Below, piece after piece: positions 1 through 10,500 of a stretch of 35,854 nucleotides of DNA (positions are counted from its first letter, which is position 1; each line of letters begins with the position of its first letter). Position numbers and translations under genes: made by a program. The stretch is taken from contig CAXKVV010001514.1 in the NCBI GenBank assembly GCA_964058805.1, positions 1 through 35,854 on the forward strand. The letters run 5' to 3'. This DNA comes from Schoenoplectus triqueter. Lineage: Eukaryota; Streptophyta; Magnoliopsida; Poales; Cyperaceae. The notes under the pieces were generated by a model. The model searched no databases. It was not told where the DNA came from and saw nothing but the letters and a program-made list of their open reading frames with translations.

Positions 1-1238
1 CTAACGAAATGATCAAATTTGAATAAACATCGAAATTTAATAACTTAAATGAATAAATAAAAATTCAGTGAATAAATATGAATTTAAGGCATAATTCACT
101 GATAAATAAAAATTCAGTGATCAAAATTTAAGACATATATTTTTTTTACCCATTTAGTTAACTTAGGATTTCATATTTAATTAAGAAATTGAAGCCCTGT
201 AAAATTGATAATATAGATGATTTTGTTATTATGCGGAAATTAATAACATGGAAGATTCAGTTTTATTGAATAAAATACAAAACAGATGAATACTTTACTT
301 TAGAAAATTCTATTTCTTGAACTAATTAAAGTAAGGGCTGATGGTGACTACATGTGAAATCTTCCAAAAATGACTTTTAGTGAAAATACTATTTTTTTTA
401 ATGTTCACAAGTGTATTACCCAAATAAAACGCACCAACATATACAAACTGCAAATTAATATTATTTTCGTAAAAAGTTATTTCTTCTCACTTCAGCGCTT
501 CACTGATTCATTCTACCAGATAAAGAAAATAAATAATAAACAATAAAAAAGTGAAAAGCATGTATAAAAGCAGCTCGCCCGTTCATAGCCCTAGTGGCAG
601 AAATCGTAATAAGGCGGAAAATTGATCCCATTTCCCCAGCAAAACCTCGGCTACTACAGATTCCCGTTCTCCGTTTTTTCATTAACATTCAAATAATAAA
701 TAATAAATAGCACTATATTTTCTGCGTATTTCACACATAAGCTCCGGTGACTTGAATAATTGGACAGAGACCCTGTGCCCACTTTACAACTCACAAGTCG
801 CAGCAAACTTCGTTTTTCTTGACAAAGAAGGATACTTATGAATATTTGAGAAATGACAGGGTGTGCATCGATAATTTTCCAATGGTAAGTTTTTGAATAA
901 ACCCGCACCGTAACCATATTCTCTTTTTGGTTGCACAGTCTCCTTCTCTCCTCTCTCGCTTTAAGCAAGAAAGCTGTACCAACTTACTGGTGTGCCCACC
1001 TGTTCATCTCCTCTCCCATCCGATATAGGGTTTCTCGTGGTAAATAACACTCTCTCCTCTAGTAAGGTCGGAACCCTGAATTATAATTCTTCTTTCTGCT
1101 CTCTTTAAGATGCTCTTCTCTTGTGTTGGGTTTTTATGAGGGTTTTAGTGTGGATTTTGATTTCGATCACTGTACTAACTATGTTCCTCTTTTAAGCATC
1201 GATCTCTCAGTTTTAGGTTTGTCTGATCTTTGAAAAAG
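1..1238 (+). promoter_or_regulatory. CalS upstream region and probable 5' leader
   Basis: About 900 bp of AT-rich sequence, then a pyrimidine-rich zone (about 935-1120, with several CTCTC runs) of the kind found around plant transcription starts and leaders. A TATAAAAG string lies at 563-570, but it would imply a leader of over 600 nt, so I do not claim it as the TATA box. A 19-bp direct repeat (ATAAATAAAAATTCAGTGA) occurs near 53 and 103. No other gene is visible. The transcription start is not determined. Confidence 0.45.
1110..1195 (+). promoter_or_regulatory. Two overlapping upstream ORFs before the CalS start
   Basis: uORF1 runs from the ATG at 1110 to the TGA at 1137-1139 (9 codons). 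uORF2 starts at 1136 inside that stop (ATGA overlap) and ends at TAA 1193-1195 (19 codons, very hydrophobic: MRVLVWILISITVLTMFLF). uORF2 stops 43 nt before the main ATG. If the leader is unspliced here, both would be met before the CalS start and could lower its translation. This depends on the unknown transcription start and on any leader intron. Confidence 0.4.
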
Positions 1239-4200
1239 ATGGCCTCGTCGTCGAGGCACGGCCCGGAGCACCAGTCGGGCCCACAGCGCCGGGGCCTTCT
1301 TCGAACACAGACGGCTGGTAACCTTGGTGAATCTATATTTGACAGTGAGGTGGTCCCGTCTTCTCTTAATGAAATCGCGCCGATTCTTCGTGTCGCCAAT
1401 GAGGTCGAATCGAGCAATCCACGTGTTGCTTATCTTTGTAAGTGTTTTCGTTTTACTTGATGTTGTTGTTCAGTTGTTTTATGGTTCCGTAGTTATTTTG
1501 GAGATATCTACCTAGAGATAATTGCATGAATTTTTGCATATGCTATTTTTGGTAGAGCACTAAGTATTGGGAAGGTCTACAATTCAATTGCAAAATTCTA
1601 TTGTTAAAAGCAACGGGCAAAATTGTAAGTTTGCGGTTCCGCAAAATTTGGCAGCCTGTATGAACGTGGCTGTTCTATCCAACAATCTTCTAGGAATCTA
1701 TTTAACTTAAAACATTACTGTAGGCGTCCTAACTGCGTTCTAGTATGTCTTGTAGAAATTACTCGAATGGTGTATAATATTTTGAGTAACTAGTAGGTGC
1801 AAGCAACAACACTATTTCCTTTTCTGTATGGTCGAAGATTACCTAAAATGCCCTTTTCACTGTGATGTTCTTCACTTGAATATTGTCTGTCATGGAATTC
1901 TTATGCTTGGAAGTCTGCACTGGTCAACTATCTTAATAATATACTAGGGTTTTTATGCTATGTGCTTGTGATGAACTAATCATATTTAAATAATTTGGTA
2001 CCTATTAGCTAACATCCACTCTATAATTTTGCAACAAATGTCAGAATATTGGTAATAACCAATTCATTTTCCAATATAGTTGGGAGATTTTTCCCAAGAA
2101 ATGGGTACCTAGGTCACTGGATCCCCTTTTTTTAAAGTGCCCGGAGTCGCATTATATGCTGAAGCCGAAAATAAAGAGGACACAGATAAGATTAATATTG
2201 GGTACTTATCCAAGATGAAAGCATGAGGAACTCCTAATTCTCATGATTTAGCTAATTAATTCACCTGTTTATTCATTCTATTGACAAAATAGGTCGTTTC
2301 TATGCTTTTGAGAAGGCTCATAGGCTCGACCCCACATCAAGTGGTCGTGGTGTTCGGCAGTTCAAAACTGCACTTCTACAAAGGCTGGAAAGGGTAATGG
2401 TTTAGCAGCTCTATCCATAGTTGATATTATTCCGTGCTGCTATCATAGTCCATGGAAGGTGTTCATTTTCATGAAACTTAAAAATTTAATTTATATTTTA
2501 AATTTTTATGTGTTAGGAAAATGACCCCACATTGAAAGGAAGAGTCAAGCAGAGTGATGCGCGAGAAATGCAAAGCTTCTACCAGCATTATTACAAGAAA
2601 TATATCCAAGCTCTTCAAAATGCAGCTGACAAAGCTGATCGGTGAGTTCTGTTTCTCAAGATCTTTTCCCCATAATTTCTTAGGCATAAGAATCTTCATT
2701 GATTTTGCTTCTAACATATCATACATATGCAAATCCCAGTGCTCAGCTTACGAAAGCCTATCAAACTGCTGCTGTCTTGTTTGAGGTCTTAAAAGCCGTC
2801 AATCTCACACAATCTCTTGAAGTTGACCAAGCAGTAAGTACTTTACGAATTTCAATATTTAGATGTAAGCTGTAAACTGTAAAATGAAACTATCTCTTTT
2901 CACATTTTTCTGATTGTGAGAACTTTACCTGCAGATTTTGGAAACACACAACAAGGTTGAGGAAAAGACAAAGATATATGTGCCTTATAATATTCTACCT
3001 CTTGACCCTGACAGTGCAAACCAAGCCATCATGCGGTATCCAGAGGTTAGACCAATTCTGAATTCATGTTGATACAGAACTTGTTTGATGCACTTTTTAA
3101 ATATCAGTATTTTCTTTTGTGTTTTATCTTCTGGGGCTCAATTAAACAACTTAAACAGAACCCAAAAGACAATTTCATAAAACTGTCTTAGTAAATTCCT
3201 GCCCAAAGTTTTGTTAGCTAACTCTGGTTCTTTGGTAGATTCAAGCTGCAGTTTTTGCTCTTCGAAATACAAGAGGCTTGCCCTGGCCAAAAGAGCATGT
3301 CAAAAAGCCGAACAAAGATCTTCTCGACTGGCTTCAAGCCATGTTTGGATTTCAGGTGACAAATGTTGAGACAATGAGGGTCTTTTTTGTATGTAAAATT
3401 TGTATGTGCGTAGATTTTTGCTGGATGATGATCTTATGTGTCTGCAGGAATTTAATGTAGCCAATCAACGGGAGCATCTAATTCTGTTGCTAGCTAATGT
3501 ACACATAAGGCAGTTGCCCAAGCCTGACCAGCAGCCAAAGGTTTTTATTTTCTTAATTTTTATAATGTAATAATCCGATAACCTTTCTGTATGTTTTAGT
3601 TTCTTATGCTAATCAACTTTTAGTTGGACGATCGAGCATTAAATGATGTGATGAAAAAGCTGTTCAAGAACTATAAGAAGTGGTGCAAGTACCTCAAACG
3701 CAAAAGTAGTCTATGGTTTGTACACTTTCTGAATTGCTGATACTTCTTTTTTGTTTGATGTCTTGATCCAACCATAGTGGATGGTAAAATGGTCAAAGAG
3801 ACCGATGTAATTTTTTTTTTCTTTTGCAGGTTGCCTACTATTCAGCAGGAGGTTCAACAGCGCAAGCTTCTTTACATGGGTTTATACCTACTTATTTGGG
3901 GTGAGGCGGCCAATTTGAGATTCATGCCGGAGTGTCTGTGCTATATCTATCACCATGTATATCATCTTATGAGCATTTTTCTTATCTTTTAGTTTTGTTA
4001 CATTTATGATGTTGATTACATCTGTTCTAATTTCCTGGTCAAACAGATGGCATTTGAATTGTATGGTATGCTAGCTGGTAATGTCAGTCCACTGACCGGG
4101 GAGAACATCAAGCCGGCATATGGAGGTGATGAAGAAGCCTTTTTAGAAAGAGTTATAACCCCAATTTACAAAGTTATAGAGAAGGTGCATTTTGTTCTAA

Positions 4201-4589
4201 GCAATGTCTGTTTTTGTCCCTTTTATGCCAGTCTTGTGGTCAGTAATTTAAATGTGATTATTATAGGAAGCTGCGAGGAGCAAGATGATGAGATCAAAGC
4301 ATTCTCATTGGAGAAATTATGATGATTTAAACGAGTATTTCTGGTAAATGAATCGACAAATGTTTCATGATATTTTTCAAAAAGTGAAAACTCTTATCGT
4401 AGTCAGTCCTTTTCTTTTCATTTTTTTTTTCTGTGTAATCACTCTTTAAAGTAGTTATTAGTTGTTTGTTTAATCATACCATCATTTAACTGCAGGTCAG
4501 TTGACTGTTTTCGTTTGGGATGGCCTATGAGAAATGATGCTGATTTCTTCTGTGATCCTCTCAATATCACTCACCATGGCCAAAATGGG
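1239..4589 (+). other. CalS exons 1-12: N-terminal cytosolic region and FKS1 domain 1
   Basis: Exons: 1239-1437, 2293-2393, 2517-2641, 2740-2833, 2935-3045, 3239-3355, 3448-3540, 3624-3715, 3830-3956, 4047-4184, 4267-4343, 4496-4589 (residues 1-456). The first exons carry the helical Vta1-like part ([20 protein letters not shown], then [14 protein letters not shown]). Exon 9 carries the strongly conserved [16 protein letters not shown] stretch of FKS1 domain 1. Exon 12 ends in [15 protein letters not shown], which lies in the variable segment before the first membrane helices. Short introns are about 80-200 nt; intron 1 is 855 nt. Each acceptor has a pyrimidine tract and each junction restores the family reading. 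Confidence 0.93.
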
Positions 4590-7500
4590 GTAACTTTCTA
4601 GTTTGGCTTCTAGTTGATGCATCATTATGTGTACTTGAGAATTGAGATTTTACCTTGTTCTAATTTTGACCTTGATTCTGGGTGACAATGCATAAAAATA
4701 CAATACTTTTGGATTACTGATAGAATGAGAATTAATGATAGAATGAGAGAATGAGAGGAATCTTTGATTATCTTGGAATAATTGATTACAATGACTAAAC
4801 CTTTATTTATAAACTAATTGTCTAACTAACTAATCCTAAACACTAAACATCTCCTACACTACATCTCACACAATCTCCTATATAATTCTACTCATCTCAA
4901 TCTATACCTCTAACATCCCCCTCAAACTCATCGTGCGATACGCATGGTGAGTTTGCACATATTGCAAGTTCTAACATCTCGTCTTGTGCTTGTGATCTCC
5001 AATTGCATCACGAGTCTTCTTGAAGAAAGATAGAAGGAAGAAGAGCTCTTTTGGCTCAAGAAAAACTATTGATTGCTTCATGCTCTTATGAGTCATTTTG
5101 AAACATCAATAGAATGATGGATCTATGTCCTTTTTAACAATAATCGAGACTTGTTTGAGTTCTCTTGAAAGAAAAGACGAGAAGAATAGAAGCCCGGTGC
5201 ATGGTTTGATCATTGAGAATTTAATTGGGAATAGAGGTTTTGGTTGTGAATTGTAGGAAGGTTTTGGAGAATTGAGATCTGGTGCAGGTTGTAGATGTTG
5301 TATCGGATCAACTGAACCAGTAGTTCTCTAGAGCAATCGGCATCTTGATCTGGATGGAATGAAACGACTGCCTTGATATGGGTTTCTGATAAACCAATGT
5401 CAATTAGGAACCTTATCACTACCTTAGGCCGTGCAGGGCACTTGATCAGAGCGAGAGATTTGGAAACTTGACACTGTTTTTGTATGACTTGAATTTCTTG
5501 AGAGCTGGATCCACTTCCAAGAGGGCCTTCTCACGAGATCTGAGTCGAACATGGTAAGAGCAGTGTGGGATGTTGGAAAGGGGCCTCTTCGCGTCTTGAG
5601 GCTGAGACGGAGAGTCAGATCGGGTACCTTAAGCGAGGTCTCCAAGAAATCGACGAAGACTGGACTGTCAATAACGGCGGAGTGGTTTCCCTTCTCTATA
5701 TGGATTGGCGTTGGAGGCGGTGCGATCAGCGATCTCTTGAAGTCGATCAGGGATCGTGACTTGGATCTGCACGCGTAGCTTGGTCAGCCTGGAGGTGAAG
5801 AGCCAGCTCGTGCCGTCTCTGTTGATCGGAGATAGTTATGCGCTTGAGTGGATGGCGGTGATCTAGTGATGGCGAGATGAGATCTCACAACTCGATCAGT
5901 GAGGAGAAGAAACATCGATCAGAGAGGTAGTGATCCGTGAATTGATTAGATCGTGTACTTATCTTGATCTTGCGGAGAAGAATAGAAGGAGAGTAGAATA
6001 TAGGTTTATTGGAAATTTGGAATAGCAGAATAGAAGGAGAGAAGACAGGAACAGAGTAGAATAAAGATTATTTAATGGGAATAGGCGGGAAAAATGGAAT
6101 AAAATCTGGAATAGAGTGGAATAAGGCTCATAGTTTCTGGAATAGGCGTGAGCCTAATTCCAGTGGTATTCCTGCTCTGATACCATGATAGAATGATAGA
6201 ATGAGAGGAATCTTTGATTATCTTGGAATGATTGATTACAATGACTAAGCCTCTATTTATAGACTAATTGTCTAATTAACTAATTCTAAACACTAAACAT
6301 CTCCCACCCTACACCTCACACAATATCTCCTATACAATTCTACTCATCTCAACCTATACCTTTAACAATTATAGTTCTCATGTATGATGCTGCTAAGTTC
6401 ATAATTGGTATGTGCAGAAATGGGTACAATATCAGGTGGTATTATTTTGTTTGAAGCTCTGCTGTTCCTCATTCTTTTTTCTTTTGTAATCAGAACCAGA
6501 ACCTCAATCAGGAAACTAGATCTACTGGAAGTGATCGCTGGATTGGGAAGATCAATTTTGTGGAGATTCGCTCCTTTTGGCACATCTTTAGAAGTTTTGA
6601 CAGGATGTGGAGCTTTTTTATCCTAAGCTTGCAGGTTTTTCTTTTTTGTGTTATTTTTCTTATTTTGTGGTTTCAATGAACCAAATCGGCAAACACTGCA
6701 TCTGGCTGTTAACTGTTTTGAAACCGATAAGTAGGAACTACCAGTAATGTACTTGACTGGTATAGTGAAAACCTAATTTAATGTTTGGTGCTTCTGGGGT
6801 TTGGAAGCTTATTTTCAGATCGTGGGCTGCAGCTAGTTTTTTTTTTCTTTTTTTTGTCCCTATTTGCCAAATTTAGTTTCATTTTTTATTTCCCAGGCTA
6901 TGATCATACTTGCTTGGAATGGTGGGACCCCTAGCGATATCTTTGATGCTGGTGTATTTAAGCAAGTTTTGAGCATATTTATTACTGCTGCTATTCTAAA
7001 GCTAGGGCAAGGTGTGTTGTTCAATGTTTTTGTATATAAATAGAGTATATTTGTATCTCTGAACTCTCAAGCCACGCATAACAGTTTTATTGGTGCTATA
7101 CTGTCTGGTTGCTTTCTAGAATCATACCAATTACCCATTGGTTGTTGCCCTTGTAGTTCTTTACGTAAGCAAGAAATGAACTAGATCATTATTTAAGATT
7201 GTTTAAAAACCAGTGAATAGATTGCTTTTGGCATTAACATTTGAGTGTTATATTAACATAATTTAACTGTTATTCTTGTCTATCGCAGCTGTGCTTGACA
7301 TTGTATTCAGCTGGAAGCTGAGAAGAAGCATGTCCCGTGTTGTAATGCTTAGATATATACTCAAGCTGATCTCAGCAGCTGCATGGGTTGTGATCCTACC
7401 TGTCACATATGCATACTCATGGGAGAACCCATCTGGCCTGTCCCGCACGATCAAAAGTTGGCTTGGGAATGGGCAGAGCCAGCAGTCTCTTTACATCTTG

Positions 7501-10500
7501 GCTGTTGTGGTCTACCTCTCACCGAATATTCTCGCCTCTGTGCTGTTTCTGTTTCCTTTTATAAGGAGGTTCCTGGAGAGGTCGGATAGTAATATAATTG
7601 CCTTCATGATGTGGTGGGCTCAGGTAAATTTTTGGGATATATCATATATGTGAATTAGCATTCTATGCCTACAGTTTACTAACAACATTTTGGACAACCA
7701 AACTTGTCAGGCCTTGTATTCAATTAGCTGAAAGCATTTGATGTTAGTTGTTGATATTCGCACTTTTATGTGTTATTTGCCAATGCTGTGTAAATTTTGT
7801 GTCATTAGCTATATACATTAAAACATAATTCAAAGACATGCTGTACATGTATGTATAAGTAACTCTTGTATCAATTTACAGCCTCGCCTATTTGTTGGAA
7901 GAGGAATGCATGAAGGCGCATATTCTCTCTTCAAGTAAGAATATTAAAAGAATCCAATCTGGTACTCTTTTTTTTACTTGCTTAACTTGACATTTAAGTT
8001 TTTGAACATGTAGGTATACAATGTTCTGGATTATTCTGTTAATAACAAAACTAGCTTTTAGTTACTATGTTGAGGTACATGCACTTCGCTTTTGCTAATT
8101 TCTCTTTCCTTTCTGTTTTGTACAATCCTAAAATAAAATTAATCTCCTCAGAAGAGCTGTTATCTAATGAGTTATTTTTTATTTATTTGCAGATTAAGCC
8201 CCTTGTGGGTCCTACGAAAGACATCATGAAAGAACAAATTACAACATATCAGTGGCATGAGTTTTTTCCTCGAGGTAGGCAGCTCTTCCTCATGGCTTTT
8301 TTCATTGACAAAATGGTAGTTCTAATTTATTGCTGTTTGTAGCACGAAACAACATTGGAGTTATGATCGCCTTGTGGTCTCCCATTATGCTGGTATATGC
8401 TTCTTTTTTTTTCACATGTTCTTCTTGGAAGATGCTCTTCATTTTTTTCTAACTCAGATTCCTACATCTGTGTTTGAACTTGGATCTTTTAGGTCTATTT
8501 TATGGATACCCAGATATGGTATGCTATTTTCTCTACAATGATTGGTGGTATTTATGGGGCATTTCGCCGCCTTGGAGAGGTTTGTAAAGTTCCTTCTTCT
8601 GATATGCTGCCTGTTTGTATTTTGCTATGGAAAATTTGTAGCGGGCCTGGATGAATGTCAATTTATCATGTACATCCTGGAAAAAAAAAATTATGTTATC
8701 AACAAATTGTCATGTTCATCCTTACTCAGGTCTGCCTATCCACTATGTGGTATATGATGAGTTTTTTTTTTTTTTTGGGGGGGGGGAGGGGTGTCTTTTG
8801 TTATTTATTAAAAAGAATATACCTTTTTCTTGCTGGATATTTTCTATTCATTCAGTTGCGTCGAGGGGTTACATGCGGACATGCTTCTCTTTTAAAGGGG
8901 CTCGATTGATTCTATAACATTTTTTATGACTTGGCAAATGTAGATTCGAACCTTGGGTATGTTGCGGTCGCGGTTTCAGTCTCTACCACGAGCTTTTAAT
9001 GCAAAGCTTATTCCAGTTGAGAAGTCCAGTGGTGGAAAGAGTAGGTGGATTAGAGATCTCACCGGAAAAAATGACAATGTTAGTTCTTTTTTCCTTTTAT
9101 GCCATTTAGTTGAATTTATAGCTTCAACCCAACAAGACGTAATAATAAATGTCAGCTGGTGAGCTTTCTGTGTTCTAAAGTTAAGCCTTTCTCATGAAAG
9201 AAAAAATGATTATGAATTACTACGTAATGAAGAAAAGAAATTGTTCTAGCATAAGTTATTAATAGAGCACCAAGTAATGGAATAACTAGGTTATGCTTTA
9301 CGTTCATATAATTTATTACTTCATTTATTAAGGTGGATCCTGAGGTTATAAAGAAAGAAACAGCTAGGTTTGCTCAGATTTGGAATGAGATAATAATGAG
9401 CTTCCGGCAAGAAGATCTTATCAATGACAAGTACTCCCTGAAGCAAACTCCTTATGTTCTTTGTTATATTACAATTTCATGTAGAGGATGTTGTCTTAAT
9501 GTTTATCGTTTGAATTTTGACTGCAGGGAAAAGGATTTGCTTCTTGTCCCTTACTCGAAAGATCGTGAGTTGACCGACATCATCCAGTGGCCTCCTTTCC
9601 TACTTGCTAGCAAGGTTAGAACACACTTCCCTCCACCCTGAAATGAATAGAGAAAACATTACAATAACAAATAGAAAAAAAAGCGCATGGTTGGTATAGT
9701 GGTAAAGTGCTTGGGTTGCTTTTTAAAGGGCGGGGGTTGAAGCCCCTGTGGGTGTTTTCTTTGTTTAAAAAATATTAAGCTGGCATGTGCCTACGAAGAC
9801 CTGACGGCTTTTTTTTCCTCTTGTGTAGCTTCCTATAGCACTTGACATGGCATCAGACAGTGAGGGAAAAGACCGTGATCTGAAAAAGCGTCTTAAAAAT
9901 GATCCATATATGCTTTGGGCGATTAAAGAGTGCTATGCATCCTTTGTAAACATCATCAACTGTTTAGTCATTGGACCACACGAAAAAGAGTATGTACCCC
10001 TACACCTACCTTCTATTGCCTTCTATATGTCAGGTTGGGTTCTGGCTGCTGGTCACGATCCAATATCTGGTTTAGTACTTGACTGCTCTTGTAGAAATTC
10101 AGTGTTTAGAAAATGTTTGAGCATGTAATATTTCTTCATTCCGAAATATTTAGATCAGAAAAGCAAAACTCAACATGGGAGTATGACATTCACTAGTTAC
10201 ATTTCATATTTTATATGTGGGTTACTGCTGCTTGGATTAATTTGAGACTAGTATATTCAGATTTGGATCAACTTTTTTGGAAAATGATGAAATTTAGGTT
10301 GGTATATTTGGCCTGCTGTGTTGTGATACTACAAACTTGTTTAACAGCAAATTGCTGACCGGAAGATCCGCAAACCTAGTATAGATAGTAATGGATATTG
10401 TCTCTCTACAGAGCGGCGCAGGTTCAAGTCCTGTGAATGGAATATGAAAAGTAATAAAGCTGGGGTTGATGGGAGCTCTATTGAAACAAAAAAAAATTGT

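Larger units (their letters stand above)
4736..6367 (-). mobile_element. Non-autonomous LTR retrotransposon (TRIM/SMART-like) in CalS intron 12
   Basis: Two direct repeats of about 180 bp (4736-4915 and 6186-6367) bound a 1.27-kb interior. Read on the minus strand each starts TGTTA and ends TATCA. Immediately inside the right copy is TGCTCTGATACCA (6173-6185), the complement of TGGTATCAGAGCA, the standard plant primer-binding site for initiator tRNA-Met. Just inside the left copy, on the minus strand, is the polypurine tract GAGTTTGAGGGGGA. The flanks ATTAA (4731-4735) and ATTAT (6368-6372) are a likely 5-bp target duplication with one change. No gag, protease, integrase or reverse transcriptase is present, so it must have moved with enzymes from another element. 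It is antisense to CalS and wholly intronic. LTR length fits a TRIM; total length is longer than usual. Confidence 0.85.

Noticed and set aside
6405..6493. Extra CalS exon between the LTR element and exon 13
   Set aside because: An acceptor-like GTGCAG occurs at about 6413-6418, but using it would add residues not found in the family and skip the much stronger TTTTGTAATCAG acceptor.
9684..9760. Functional tRNA gene
   Set aside because: Good A/B-box and T-arm look-alikes, but no acceptor stem pairing and no credible anticodon arm.
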